A DNA stretch of 64,000 bases from Pedobacter sp. R20-19 (GCF_000708265.2 NZ_JCKI01000004.1:1-64000), one strand, 5' to 3'; positions 28,005 to 36,838 are shown, counted from the stretch's first letter. Numbers and translations: made by a program. The notes: a model not told the origin generated them from the sequence alone.

Positions 28005-28589
28005 ATGGATATCCAAAAGCTTATTGATAAAGGCTTTGCTGTAAAAACCTTCAAGAAGGATGCCATCATTTATGAGCCGGGCATGCAACCCAGATATGTT
28101 TACTTCATTAAATCGGGTGAGGTGCGGATGGTGACCATAAGTGATGAAGGTAAAGAATTTATTCAGGGTGTATTTAAAGCTGGTCAGTATTTCGGTGAAC
28201 CTGCATTGCTCATTGATCGACCTTACCTGGCTTTCACCATCATCAATAAGGATTCGCATATTATACAGGTGAGTAAGGATGACTTTTTTGGTTTAATAGA
28301 AAATGAACCTGGCTTTAGCATGTCGATTATTAAAACACTAAGCAAGCGCTTATTCTATAAATCGATGATGCTGGAAGAACTCGCTAACGAAAAAGCTGAA
28401 CATCGCTTGCTCACCATTATTAACTATTTACTGGCTGAAGTAAAAGTAGGAGAGCAACTTAAAGTTACCAGGCAGGAGCTCGCCGACATGACCGGTTTAA
28501 GGGTAGAAACCGTGATTCGAGGGGTTAAGTCGCTTTCCTCTAAGGAAGAAATTTTCATGGTGAGAGGGAAGATTGTACGGGTAAAGTAA
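28005..28589 (+). CDS. Crp/Fnr-family transcription regulator
   Basis: From the ATG at 28005 the protein has 194 residues. The first ~115 form a cyclic-nucleotide-type sensor domain (IKSGEVRMVTISDEGKEFIQG, GQYFGEPALLIDRPYLAF), and the last ~50 a winged helix-turn-helix with VTRQELADMTGLRVETVIRGVKSL. There are no cysteine clusters as in Fnr and the classic cAMP-binding residues are not obvious, so the signal is unknown. A palindrome like a Crp/Fnr box lies 33 bp after its stop, upstream of the DUF983 gene, which may be its target. Confidence 0.88.
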   Translation: MDIQKLIDKGFAVKTFKKDAIIYEPGMQPRYVYFIKSGEVRMVTISDEGKEFIQGVFKAGQYFGEPALLIDRPYLAFTIINKDSHIIQVSKDDFFGLIENEPGFSMSIIKTLSKRLFYKSMMLEELANEKAEHRLLTIINYLLAEVKVGEQLKVTRQELADMTGLRVETVIRGVKSLSSKEEIFMVRGKIVRVK

Positions 28590-28621
28590 TAAAAATGATC
28601 AATCCGATTTTGGCTTCTAAA

Positions 28622-28637
28622 TATGATGCAGATCATA
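28622..28637. promoter_or_regulatory. Candidate Crp/Fnr-type operator
   Basis: The perfect palindrome TATGAT-GCAG-ATCATA is centred about 43 bp before the start expected from the -7 box at 28659-28666. That is the normal site of a class II activator of the Crp family, and a Crp/Fnr gene lies immediately upstream. Confidence 0.45.
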
Positions 28638-28650
28638 AAGTGCTGACGGT

Positions 28651-28676
28651 TTTAGTGATAAATTTGTATCACTAAA
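28651..28676 (+). promoter_or_regulatory. Promoter -7 box within an inverted repeat, before DUF983
   Basis: TAAATTTG at 28659-28666 matches the TAnnTTTG element, 20 bp before the DUF983 ATG. It lies inside a perfect 10-bp inverted repeat, TTTAGTGATA-N6-TATCACTAAA. No TTTG is found at the -33 place, as expected for an activator-dependent promoter. The repeat could instead be a second operator. Confidence 0.5.
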
Positions 28677-28686
28677 CAATACAGTT

Positions 28687-29094
28687 ATGGCAGATTTAAC
28701 CAGTTTTCAAGCCTTTATACAATGTAAATGTCCGCGTTGCCGTAAAGGCAATATTTTTACCGGAAGCGCTTATTCCTATAAATTACAAAAAACGAATATC
28801 AATTGTCCGCATTGCAATCTGAAATTTGAACGTGAACCCGGTTTTTTCTATGTAGCAATGTTTGTGAGTTACGCCATGAACGTGGCAGAAATTATTACTA
28901 TAGGTGTAGCTTCTTATGTTTTGGGCTTGCCTTTAATTTACGAAAATCTTTGGTATTATGTTGGTCTGATCCTTTTTGGTGTATTACTTTGTTCACCGAT
29001 CAATTACCGATATTCGAGAGTTATTCTATTGCATTATTTAACGCCAGGTCTGCATTATGTACCTGGAAGCGGGGATTTAATTCAGAAGATTTAG
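28687..29094 (+). CDS. DUF983 zinc-ribbon membrane protein
   Basis: This 135-residue protein starts with a zinc-ribbon-like element: Cys pairs in CKCPRCRKGNIFTG and NCPHCNLKFEREPGFFY. Two transmembrane helices follow (about 57-80 and 85-107), then a short basic tail. DUF983 proteins occur across Alphaproteobacteria and Bacteroidota and have no firm role, although some lie near cytochrome oxidase genes. Here it follows the Crp/Fnr regulator, with a candidate operator and -7 box in between. The function is unknown. Confidence 0.85.
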   Translation: MADLTSFQAFIQCKCPRCRKGNIFTGSAYSYKLQKTNINCPHCNLKFEREPGFFYVAMFVSYAMNVAEIITIGVASYVLGLPLIYENLWYYVGLILFGVLLCSPINYRYSRVILLHYLTPGLHYVPGSGDLIQKI

Positions 29095-29102
29095 ATAGAA
29101 CC

Positions 29103-29271
29103 AACTTACGAAGTTTTTTTGGATGGTGAGAAGGGGAAACTTCGTCAGTTTCAAAGATGATTTATTAAACTGGCGAAGTTCTGCTACGCTTCTGGCCTTT
29201 GAAACTTCGCAAGTTGATCCAACGACTGACTAACTTCTCCCATACTTTGAACCCTTGAAACTTCGTAAGTT
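29103..29271. repeat. Cluster of five CGAAGTT-type palindromes
   Basis: The gap between DUF983 and cutC holds five variants of a 13-bp palindrome AACTT-NNN-AAGTT or close to it: 29103, 29138, 29168, 29203 and 29259. The last overlaps the cutC stop codon. The same core, AACTTCGCAAGTT, recurs at 52292-52304, so this is a dispersed family. Transcripts here could fold into several alternative hairpins. Confidence 0.75.
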
Positions 29272-30016
29272 AGTAATCAAACCTCTCTATTTCTGAAACC
29301 AGTTCCCTTACCTTTTCTTCAGCAGTTACTTCATATCGATACTCATCTTCAATACTTCCCATTTTGGCCGTTACATTCCGGTATTCCATTTTACTTTGTA
29401 CAAACACCTTAGCGGATGCATGAAAATCAGTTGCACGCGTTTTAAGATATAGTTCTTTGATATTTCCGGCATTAATACCAGCACCAGGCATAATGGTGAT
29501 TCTTCCGTTTGCCTGTTTAATCAATTTGGCCAGTTGGTTCATTCCTAAATACGCAGACGAAGCACCACCAGAAGACAACACACGAATAATCCCCATTCCG
29601 ATTAAATCTTCCAGTGCTTTTTCCATGTCATTACACATATCAAAAGCCCTGTGAAAAGCAACTTTCATTGGATAAGCAAGTTCAATAAGCTCCAGACATC
29701 TTAGAACATCTATGCTACCATCTGCCTTTAGTATTCCAATAACAACTCCTTCACAATTTAATGATTTACAGATTTTTACATCCTCTTTCATTAAGTTAAA
29801 TTCTAATTCAGAATATAAAAAATCTCCACCTCGTGGACGAATAATCGGCCATATCTCAATGTCTAGATTTTGCTTAGCCAATTTAATCTGTCCGTAGCTA
29901 GGCGTTGTTCCACCTTCAGCTAAATTATCACAAAATTCTACACGCCTGGCGCCACCAAGTTGAGCGGCCAGAGCAGATGCATATGAGTTCGCACAAACTT
30001 CTAAAATACCCGACAT
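29270..30016 (-). CDS. cutC: CutC family protein
   Basis: The 248-residue protein is a TIM-barrel CutC: EVCANSYASALAAQLGGARRVEFCDNLAEGGTTPSYG at the start, then IIRPRGGDFLYSELEF, VIGILKADGSID, VAFHRAFDM and LSSGGASSAYLG. The family was named for copper homeostasis in E. coli, but evidence that it handles copper is weak. It is the last gene of an operon with glycosylasparaginase, which points to glycan or amino-sugar metabolism as an alternative role. The start lies 12 bp after the upstream DUF2314 gene. Confidence 0.92.
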   Translation of the reverse strand: MSGILEVCANSYASALAAQLGGARRVEFCDNLAEGGTTPSYGQIKLAKQNLDIEIWPIIRPRGGDFLYSELEFNLMKEDVKICKSLNCEGVVIGILKADGSIDVLRCLELIELAYPMKVAFHRAFDMCNDMEKALEDLIGMGIIRVLSSGGASSAYLGMNQLAKLIKQANGRITIMPGAGINAGNIKELYLKTRATDFHASAKVFVQSKMEYRNVTAKMGSIEDEYRYEVTAEEKVRELVSEIERFDY

Positions 30017-30028
30017 TACTATTGCTAA

Positions 30029-30904
30029 TTAATCTTCATTTACCAGACCAAGAACTTTCCAACCAGCGGCTGATTTATAGGTATTCAATTTTTGAATAGA
30101 AATACCACCGTCAGGAAACCAACAGACTTCAGTTATGATGTAATGTGTATCATCAATCTTTTCTCTTACCGGAAAGGCATTTTGGAGATTGGAGAAATTT
30201 GGAAAGCCATGTTCCTTAATGTTATTAATAAAAGATAGTTCTAAAACTTCGGCAGTATTGCTAACCATCTCCTCATCAATTTCCATTGATAATGTTGAAA
30301 GCATGATTTTGGCCTCTTCGTTAAAGTCTTTACAGGCAAGGGCGGCTTCTAAATCCTGGTTATCATAAGCTTTTTCAAGGGATAAAATGGCTCCTTCTGG
30401 TGTTTTAAAATCAGTTTTGAAATGGTCGACTCCTTCATCTATAAATAAACCAATACTCTTATCGAACTGTGCTTTATCTGTATCAGGAATCCCATCCCTA
30501 ATGGCTCTGATCGTATATCCTCCAATCAATCTGCCCTGTTCAATAATCATCCAGTCTGAAATATAACTCCTGTCGATCCCTATTTTTTGGTCTACCTGGA
30601 CAGTTTTGACATCTACAGGCACATTACCAATTACGCCAAACAGGTTTCCGGATTCATCAAAACTCGGATCAATAAGCCAGATGTGCTCACTGATTTCACC
30701 ATCCATGATTTTCACTTTGATAGAAAAATAAGTTTGGTGGCTTTTGGGCTGACTCAAACTTTCTTCGAAATACCAAAGCGTTAAATTGGCTTTTTCAATG
30801 GCCCAGTTCATTCCTTCGTCTTCCTCTGGAATGTATACCATAGTAGGTTCGCCTTTACGTTCTGCTACGTTTTTTTTTCCAAAAATTTTGGATAGTAAGC
30901 CCAT
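30029..30904 (-). CDS. DUF2314 domain protein with NTF2-like C-terminal domain
   Basis: The protein (291 residues) seems to have two parts. Residues about 29-135 match DUF2314: DEGMNWAIEKANLTLWYFEE, then SIKVKIMDGEISEHIWLIDP. Residues about 165-290 resemble a SnoaL/NTF2-like cone (AILSLEKAYDNQDLEAALACKDFNEEAKIM, ending KLNTYKSAAGWKVLGLV). The N terminus (MGLLSKIFGKKN) is a short amphipathic basic helix, not a signal peptide. No catalytic residues are known for DUF2314. It lies between the glycosylasparaginase and cutC genes. The function is unknown. Confidence 0.7.
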   Translation of the reverse strand: MGLLSKIFGKKNVAERKGEPTMVYIPEEDEGMNWAIEKANLTLWYFEESLSQPKSHQTYFSIKVKIMDGEISEHIWLIDPSFDESGNLFGVIGNVPVDVKTVQVDQKIGIDRSYISDWMIIEQGRLIGGYTIRAIRDGIPDTDKAQFDKSIGLFIDEGVDHFKTDFKTPEGAILSLEKAYDNQDLEAALACKDFNEEAKIMLSTLSMEIDEEMVSNTAEVLELSFINNIKEHGFPNFSNLQNAFPVREKIDDTHYIITEVCWFPDGGISIQKLNTYKSAAGWKVLGLVNED

Positions 30905-30938
30905 TTGATATAAAGCGTGTATTTAAATAAATTAAAGA

Positions 30939-31973
30939 TTAATAATAACTTTTTCCCTTGATTAATAAATCTTGTTTTTCAGCATTGCATACGGCGTAGC
31001 TAAATCCCTGCTGGATAGCATATGCTCCATACTCACCTTTTTTGTTGATGGCCAGGAAACCCACCTGAATATTTTTGGCTGTTTCTGGTTTCTTTTTAAT
31101 AATACGCATTACAGCTTCTTTACAGGCAGCTTCGGGAGTATAACCTTGTCTCATGAGTTCTACCACCAAGAATGAACCCACATTTCGGATCACTTCTTCG
31201 CCAACACCTGTTGAAGTTGCACCACCCACCTCATTATCTACAAATAAACCAGCGCCAATAATCGGACTATCACCAATTCTGCCATGAAGTTTATAAGCCA
31301 TACCGCTAGTGGTACAGGCACCAGAGATATTCCCTTTAGCATCAATGGCCAACATACCAATAGTATCATGATTGTATTGGTTTCCTGGTAATTTTTGAGG
31401 AGCAGCCTGATCATAATTCCTGTTCTCAATATTCATTACAGGTTCGTATTTCGCTGTTTTCAACCATTCTTTCCAAGCCTTTTCACTGGATGGCGTGAGC
31501 AAATTTTCTTTTTTAAATCCTTGTTCTAAAGCGAATTGTAAGGCACCATCTCCAGCCAACATCACATGTGGTGTTTTTTCCATTACTTTTCGAGCAACAG
31601 ATATAGGATGTTTAATATGTTCTAAAGCCAGAACAGCACCGCAATTACCCAATTCATCCATAATACAGGCATCAAGTGTTACCTTACCATCTCTATCTGG
31701 TAAACCACCGTAACCAACAGTCTGATTTTTTTCATCTGCTTCCGGAACCCAAACACCTTGCTCTACAGCATCTAAAGATCTGCCTCCCTTTGATAAAACT
31801 TTCCAGGCATCGGCATTTGCTGCAATACCAAAATCCCAGGTAGAGATAACAATGGGCAAGTTTTTTGCCTGAACAGGTGAAGCGGGAATAGCATTGGCGA
31901 TGCTGGTTTTATCAATAGCCAGTATTCCGGCAGAAAGGGCAGAGGCTTTTATAAATTTACGTCTGTTAAACAT
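30939..31973 (-). CDS. Glycosylasparaginase (N4-(beta-N-acetylglucosaminyl)-L-asparaginase)
   Basis: The 344-residue protein is an N-terminal nucleophile hydrolase that splits the bond between GlcNAc and asparagine left from N-linked glycans. The autocleavage site is HDTIGM, giving Thr204 as the new N-terminal nucleophile, and GACTTSGMAYKLHGRIGDSPIIGAG forms the substrate side. The start has an RR motif (NRRKFIKASALSAGILAI), so export by the Tat route is likely, and the enzyme should be periplasmic. It resembles the Elizabethkingia/Flavobacterium enzyme in size. It follows an omega-amidase gene. Confidence 0.88.
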   Translation of the reverse strand: MFNRRKFIKASALSAGILAIDKTSIANAIPASPVQAKNLPIVISTWDFGIAANADAWKVLSKGGRSLDAVEQGVWVPEADEKNQTVGYGGLPDRDGKVTLDACIMDELGNCGAVLALEHIKHPISVARKVMEKTPHVMLAGDGALQFALEQGFKKENLLTPSSEKAWKEWLKTAKYEPVMNIENRNYDQAAPQKLPGNQYNHDTIGMLAIDAKGNISGACTTSGMAYKLHGRIGDSPIIGAGLFVDNEVGGATSTGVGEEVIRNVGSFLVVELMRQGYTPEAACKEAVMRIIKKKPETAKNIQVGFLAINKKGEYGAYAIQQGFSYAVCNAEKQDLLIKGKSYY

Positions 31974-31999
31974 TTATATTAAATTTAGAGGTTGTAAGG

Positions 32000-32803
32000 T
32001 TAAAGGATGGTAAATTGATCTGCATCCCTTAAAAAGGGAAACTGGCGCCTGATTTTAACTAATTCTTCGTAGTTGATAGTTACGGTATACATGTCTTCGT
32101 CTTCCGGCTTATAATAAACTGTATTTCCAGCTGGATCAATCACCATGGAATGACCACCATGATAAACCTGATTTCCATCGTGCCCCACACGGTTTACCCC
32201 AATTACATAACTTTGATTTTCTATTGCCCTTGCAGGAATAAGTGCTTTCCAGTGTGCCGAACGCCGATCTGGCCAACTGGCTACTAAAAGCAGGATATCA
32301 TATTCTTCATTAATATTCCTTAGCCATACCGGAAAACGTAAATCATAACATATGGCCAATCTGATTTTCCAGCCTTTTAATTCAACAATTAGCTTGTTTT
32401 CACCTGAACTGAAATTTTCATCTTCATCACCCATACCAAATAAATGACGCTTATCATAATATTGGTGTTCGCCATCTCTATCCATCCAGATTAGCCGGTT
32501 AAAATAGTGGCCATTGTCCTTGATGATCAAACTTCCTGTGACTACACAATTGTATAATGCAGCTGTTTTCTGCATCCATTGCATGGTAGGGCCACCCATT
32601 TCTTCAGCTAAGGTTTCTGCATTCATGCTGAAACCACTGTTAAACATTTCTGGCAGAATAATTAAATCTGTTTTTTCCCTCACGCCCATAGACAGTCTAA
32701 GGGCAAGGTTTACTAGATTTTTCTCTATATTTTCCCAAAATAGATAAGCTTGAAAAATAGTTACTTTCAGATTTTCTATTTTAGTGTAGATAGGTGCTTC
32801 CAT
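32000..32803 (-). CDS. Omega-amidase (nitrilase superfamily, YafV-like)
   Basis: The 267-residue protein has the nitrilase catalytic triad: Glu52 in LILPEMFNSGF, Lys118 in YYDKRHLF and Cys152 in AICYDLRFPVW. It matches the YafV/Nit2 group, which hydrolyses 2-oxoglutaramate and 2-oxosuccinamate. These are the products made when glutamine or asparagine donates its amino group to a keto acid. The aminotransferase gene just upstream (20-bp gap) uses such donors, so the pair should form a complete route, for example in methionine salvage. It is cytosolic. Confidence 0.9.
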   Translation of the reverse strand: MEAPIYTKIENLKVTIFQAYLFWENIEKNLVNLALRLSMGVREKTDLIILPEMFNSGFSMNAETLAEEMGGPTMQWMQKTAALYNCVVTGSLIIKDNGHYFNRLIWMDRDGEHQYYDKRHLFGMGDEDENFSSGENKLIVELKGWKIRLAICYDLRFPVWLRNINEEYDILLLVASWPDRRSAHWKALIPARAIENQSYVIGVNRVGHDGNQVYHGGHSMVIDPAGNTVYYKPEDEDMYTVTINYEELVKIRRQFPFLRDADQFTIL

Positions 32804-32823
32804 ATGTTTTGGTTTGCAAAATG

Positions 32824-33969
32824 TTAAACATTCTTTAATTTTTCTGCGGCTAAAGCAAGCGTTGAATTTTCTTTAGCAAAACAGAAGCGGATGATTTTAT
32901 GGTCAATTGCTTTTTGATAAAAAGCCGAAACAGGGATGCTGGCTACGCCAAATTCTTTAATAAGTCTGATACTAAAATCAGTGTCTTTTTCATCACTAAT
33001 CTTTGCATAACTTACGCATTGAAAATAAGATCCTTTACATGGAAGCAATTCAAAACGGCTTTCGCTTAAAAGTGTTCTAAAGTAATCTCTTTTTTGTTCA
33101 AAAAAAAGGCCTATCTGATTATAATGATTGGGTTCTTGAAGATATTGCGCAATAGCTTGTTGCATGGCACTATTAACGCTGAAAACGTTAAATTGGTGTA
33201 CTTTTCTAAATTCTTTCATTAACAATTCAGGGGCCAGGCAATAACCCAGCTTCCAACCTGTTGCATGTAAGAGCTTTCCGAAAGAGGCTACAATAAAACT
33301 TCTTTCTTTCAATTCAGGATAAAGCATCACACTATTGTGTTTTTCTCCATCATAAATGAGGTGTTCATAAACCTCGTCACTCAGAATTAAAATATCTGTA
33401 CCACCGATGAGCTTAATCAGCGCCTTCATATCTTCGTCTGACAAAATACTGCCTGTAGGATTTTGAGGAGAATTTAAAATAATCATCCTCGTTCTTGACG
33501 TGAATAGCTTTTTCACCATATCCCAGTCAATCCCATAGCTGGGCGGACTCAGTTCATACGTTTTCACCAAGCCACCTAAAAGCCTTACTGTTGGGGCGTA
33601 ACAATCATATGCTGGCTCAAAAATAATAACTTCATCACCAGAATTGATGATGGACGTTAAAGCTGTAAAGATGGCCTGAGTACCACCTGCTGTAACTGTT
33701 ATTTCAGTCTCCGGATTATATTTTACCTGATATAAGCTTTCTACCTTTTGAGCAATGGTTTCATTTAGCAAATGATTACCTGTCATCGGTGCGTATTGAT
33801 TAAAGCCATCTTTCATGGCTTTATTAACCAGCTCTACAAGTTTAGGGTCGCAGGCATAATCAGGAAATCCCTGAGATAAATTAATGGCATGGTGTGCTGT
33901 CGCAAGCTTTGACATTACAGAAAAAATGGTAGTGCCTACACCAGGAAGCTTTGATTGTATATTTAACAT
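32824..33969 (-). CDS. Methionine/glutamine aminotransferase (YbdL/KAT-like, class I)
   Basis: The 381-residue enzyme is a PLP-dependent class I/II aminotransferase. The PLP lysine is Lys232 in SFGKLLHATGWKLGY, with NSPQNPTGS, ILSDEVYEHLIYDG and the C-terminal arginine region KIIRFCFAKEN. It resembles E. coli YbdL (methionine aminotransferase) and kynurenine/glutamine aminotransferases. With the following omega-amidase it probably makes methionine from 4-methylthio-2-oxobutanoate using glutamine. It is the first gene of the five-gene operon. The exact substrate preference is inferred. Confidence 0.9.
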   Translation of the reverse strand: MLNIQSKLPGVGTTIFSVMSKLATAHHAINLSQGFPDYACDPKLVELVNKAMKDGFNQYAPMTGNHLLNETIAQKVESLYQVKYNPETEITVTAGGTQAIFTALTSIINSGDEVIIFEPAYDCYAPTVRLLGGLVKTYELSPPSYGIDWDMVKKLFTSRTRMIILNSPQNPTGSILSDEDMKALIKLIGGTDILILSDEVYEHLIYDGEKHNSVMLYPELKERSFIVASFGKLLHATGWKLGYCLAPELLMKEFRKVHQFNVFSVNSAMQQAIAQYLQEPNHYNQIGLFFEQKRDYFRTLLSESRFELLPCKGSYFQCVSYAKISDEKDTDFSIRLIKEFGVASIPVSAFYQKAIDHKIIRFCFAKENSTLALAAEKLKNV

Positions 33970-34135
33970 GTTATAAGCGAAAATAACAAAAAAAGCTTAA
34001 AAAAGCGTTCCTATTTTCGCCTATGGTATTCGCATATACTCCTAAGTCGCTAGAAATAAACACATTATTCTCCGTATTAATATAGTTGCTATTTTTTATT
34101 AATAGAACTATTAATTTCATTAGAACAGAAGTTTT

Positions 34136-35362
34136 TTAATGTGTCACAACCGCAGCATCTGCAGATACTTCAATTTCACTTTTGATCAGTTTTCTTCCAG
34201 CTAATAAACAAAGCATCGCGATAAATGCGGCTGCTGTCATCACTAAAGGCATAGGCACAACAGAATGTTCACTAAATAAACTTACCATTACCGATGCTAA
34301 AGCACCGAGCCCCATTTGTAAGGCACCCATTAAGGCCGAGGCACTTCCTGCATTTTTACTGAAAGGTGCCAATGCCAATGCTGCCGCATTTGGATTAATA
34401 AACCCAAGACAGGATAAAAATAAGGCAATAAAACCAAGCGTTAGGTATAAGTTTAACCAATCATTCCATGCAAATATGAGGAAGATTAGGCTAAATATGC
34501 ATTGAGCGGTTAAGGCCCAGGTGACAATCTTTTTACTGCTGAACCATTTTAAAATTAAACTGTTTAACTGGCTTGATCCAATAAAGGCAACCGAGAGTAA
34601 AGCAAAAATCCACCCATAACCCGTTTTGGTTACTTCGTAAATTTTCATAAAAACTGTTGGTGAAGAGGATACGTAAGCAAATAAACCAGAAAAAGTAATG
34701 GAGCTGATTAAGGCATAAGTAGAGAATTGTGGTTCTTTTAAAACGGTTAAAAAACTATTTAAAATTGGCTTTGGCTTTAAAGAATAATTTGGATCTGGCT
34801 TATAGCTTTCAGGCAGCTTAAATATGGAAGCAAGAAGCATCAAAATGGCCATAAATCCTAGAAAAACAAATACATATTTCCAGCTTAAGGTAGATATTAA
34901 ATAACCACCTGCCGTAGGTGCCAGCATAGGTGAAACAGCAATGACAAGCATTAGGGATGCGAAAACCTTCGGACTTTCTTCCACAGTAAAAAGATCGCGA
35001 ACCATGGCTATGGAAGCTACTGCTGTAGCACAGCTGCCAATGGCTTGCACAAAACGTAAAACGATGAGCTGATTAACATCAGTTACGGCTAGACAGAGAA
35101 ATGAAGAAAAAATATAAAGTGCCAAACCAAAGTAAAGCGGTTTTTTTCTGCCAAATTTATCAAGCAGTGGCCCGTAAAGTAACTGTCCGGCTGAGATGCC
35201 AATAAAAAATGCAGATAATGAAAGCGCTACAGAAGATTCGCTCGTTTTTAAATCTTTTGCGATATCAACAAAACCTGGCAAGTACATATCAATGGAAAAG
35301 GGCCCCAGTGCCGCTAAAGAACCTAAAATTAAGATGAGGTAGATTTTTTTTTGCTTAGCCAT
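34136..35362 (-). CDS. Bcr/CflA-type multidrug exporter (MFS)
   Basis: Twelve transmembrane helices and the motif GPLLDKFGRKKPLYFGLALY (loop 2-3) place this in the 12-TM drug:proton antiporters of the Bcr/CflA group. The start PFSIDMYLPGFVDIAKDL in helix 1 is a strong subgroup mark. The ATG at 35362 (MAKQKKIYLI) puts the first helix at the usual distance from the N terminus; an upstream ATG at 35386 would add eight residues. The substrate is unknown, though relatives export bicyclomycin and similar drugs. No regulator gene is adjacent. Confidence 0.9.
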   Translation of the reverse strand: MAKQKKIYLILILGSLAALGPFSIDMYLPGFVDIAKDLKTSESSVALSLSAFFIGISAGQLLYGPLLDKFGRKKPLYFGLALYIFSSFLCLAVTDVNQLIVLRFVQAIGSCATAVASIAMVRDLFTVEESPKVFASLMLVIAVSPMLAPTAGGYLISTLSWKYVFVFLGFMAILMLLASIFKLPESYKPDPNYSLKPKPILNSFLTVLKEPQFSTYALISSITFSGLFAYVSSSPTVFMKIYEVTKTGYGWIFALLSVAFIGSSQLNSLILKWFSSKKIVTWALTAQCIFSLIFLIFAWNDWLNLYLTLGFIALFLSCLGFINPNAAALALAPFSKNAGSASALMGALQMGLGALASVMVSLFSEHSVVPMPLVMTAAAFIAMLCLLAGRKLIKSEIEVSADAAVVTH

Positions 35363-35510
35363 AATGATGTGTTTTCCGAGGCGCAAAGATTGTCAGATTT
35401 ATGCGTTTAACCTATTTTTGAAGTCGAATGATTGTAAAAAGATAAGCGGTTATAAAATTTAATGGTTGAAATCGTTATTCTGATTTGAATTATATTTAGA
35501 TTTATAGTCT

Positions 35511-36281
35511 ATGACTTTTAAAACCAAAGAAAGCCGCTTGTTCCTTGTACTGGGATGTTTTTTTGTTGCAAATGCAATACTATCTGAGTTTATTGGTGTG
35601 AAATTGTTTAGCGTGGAGGATACTCTGGGTATTAAAAAGTTTGATATCAACTTATTAGGCGTTAAAAATCTCTCCTTTGTTATGTCAGCCGGCGTACTTA
35701 CCTGGCCTATTATATTCATTATGACAGATATCATTAATGAATATTTTGGTGTAAAGCAGGTTCGCTTTCTTTCCATCCTAACCTCAATTCTAATTGCTTT
35801 TGCTTTCCTGGTGGTTTGGGGCTCCATGCATTTGAGTGCAGCTGATTTTTGGGTACACCAAAATATTAACGGGGAAGATTTAAATATGAATAACGCCTTT
35901 GCCGGCATCTTCGGTCAGGGGATGTGGATTATTGTGGGGTCTATTATTGCCTTTATTGTTGGTCAGCTGGCTGATGTTTTGATCTTTCACCGGATTAAAA
36001 AGGTAACCGGAGAGCGGGCACTTTGGTTACGTGCTACAGGCTCAACACTAATTTCACAGCTGATTGATAGTTTCGTTGTGATATTTATAGCTTTTTATCT
36101 TAATCCACAATATCACTACAGCTGGAAGATGGTTGCTGCTATTGGTCTGGTTAATTATACGTATAAATTCATCGTTGCCATTTTAATGACACCAATTTTA
36201 TATGTTGTCCACCTAATTATTGACCGTTATTTAGGAAAGGATTTATCGAAAAAACTAACGGAAATGGCAGGACGAGGTTAG
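35511..36281 (+). CDS. Queuosine precursor transporter (YhhQ/VUT family)
   Basis: The 256-residue protein has about six transmembrane helices and the family blocks FFVANAILSEFIGVKLF, LTWPIIFIMTDIINEYFGVKQVR and GSTLISQLIDSFVVIFIAFYL. The YhhQ/QPTR family imports preQ0 or preQ1, the deazaguanine precursors of queuosine in tRNA. The preQ-synthesis genes are not nearby and no preQ1 riboswitch could be recognised in the 148 bp before the start, so precursor uptake from outside is possible. The next gene, a lipoprotein, follows 19 bp later. Confidence 0.9.
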   Translation: MTFKTKESRLFLVLGCFFVANAILSEFIGVKLFSVEDTLGIKKFDINLLGVKNLSFVMSAGVLTWPIIFIMTDIINEYFGVKQVRFLSILTSILIAFAFLVVWGSMHLSAADFWVHQNINGEDLNMNNAFAGIFGQGMWIIVGSIIAFIVGQLADVLIFHRIKKVTGERALWLRATGSTLISQLIDSFVVIFIAFYLNPQYHYSWKMVAAIGLVNYTYKFIVAILMTPILYVVHLIIDRYLGKDLSKKLTEMAGRG

Positions 36282-36300
36282 ATTTAAATGCATCAGAAAA

Positions 36301-36762
36301 ATGAAGATAAAATATTTTTTGATTGTTATATTATTTTCATTCGTATCGTGCTCGGACAAAAAAGAGAAGAAAAAAAATTCAACACCTAATATCCAAGGCA
36401 CCTGGAAATTAATTTCATCCGAAATCATTGAGAATGGAAAAAGCCGATTCACTCCTTTCTCTAGCGAGCAGAAGATGATTAAAATTATTAATGCCACACA
36501 TTTCGCATTTTTGAAACATAGCCTTAATCCAAAAGATACCAATAGTTTTGATGCCGGTGGTGGATATTATACGTTAAATCAGCAAGATTATATAGAGCAT
36601 CTTGATTATTATAAAGATAAAAAATGGGAAAGTAAAATCTTTAAATTTAAAATCTCACTAAGTAAGGATACACTCATTCAAAAAGGAGTGGAGAAGGTAG
36701 AAGAGGCCAATATCGATCGCGTCATTATTGAAAAATATATCAGGGCAAAACCATATCAATAA
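36301..36762 (+). CDS. Small lipoprotein with lipocalin-like domain
   Basis: The protein (153 residues) has a signal peptide with a lipobox (LFSFVSC, Cys17) and then a Lys-rich linker (SDKKEKKKN), so it should be lipid-anchored. The rest starts with NIQGTWKLISSEIIENG, a pattern common to lipocalin-like and META-type domains that begin with G-x-W. No enzymatic residues are recognised. It lies 19 bp after the YhhQ-type gene and may share its message, but there is no functional link visible. A bidirectional terminator follows. Confidence 0.65.
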   Translation: MKIKYFLIVILFSFVSCSDKKEKKKNSTPNIQGTWKLISSEIIENGKSRFTPFSSEQKMIKIINATHFAFLKHSLNPKDTNSFDAGGGYYTLNQQDYIEHLDYYKDKKWESKIFKFKISLSKDTLIQKGVEKVEEANIDRVIIEKYIRAKPYQ

Positions 36763-36770
36763 AATACATA

Positions 36771-36793
36771 AAGGTCGGAATCGCTCCGACCTT
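36771..36793. terminator. Intrinsic terminator between lipoprotein and hom
   Basis: A perfect 9-bp stem, AAGGTCGGA with TCCGACCTT, encloses a 5-nt loop. On the minus strand it is followed by TATGTATTTTATT, so it should mainly end the met operon transcript. Confidence 0.75.
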
Positions 36794-36838
36794 CATGCTT
36801 AACAACAAAACAAATAAAAAAATTAACCTTAAAAATGC

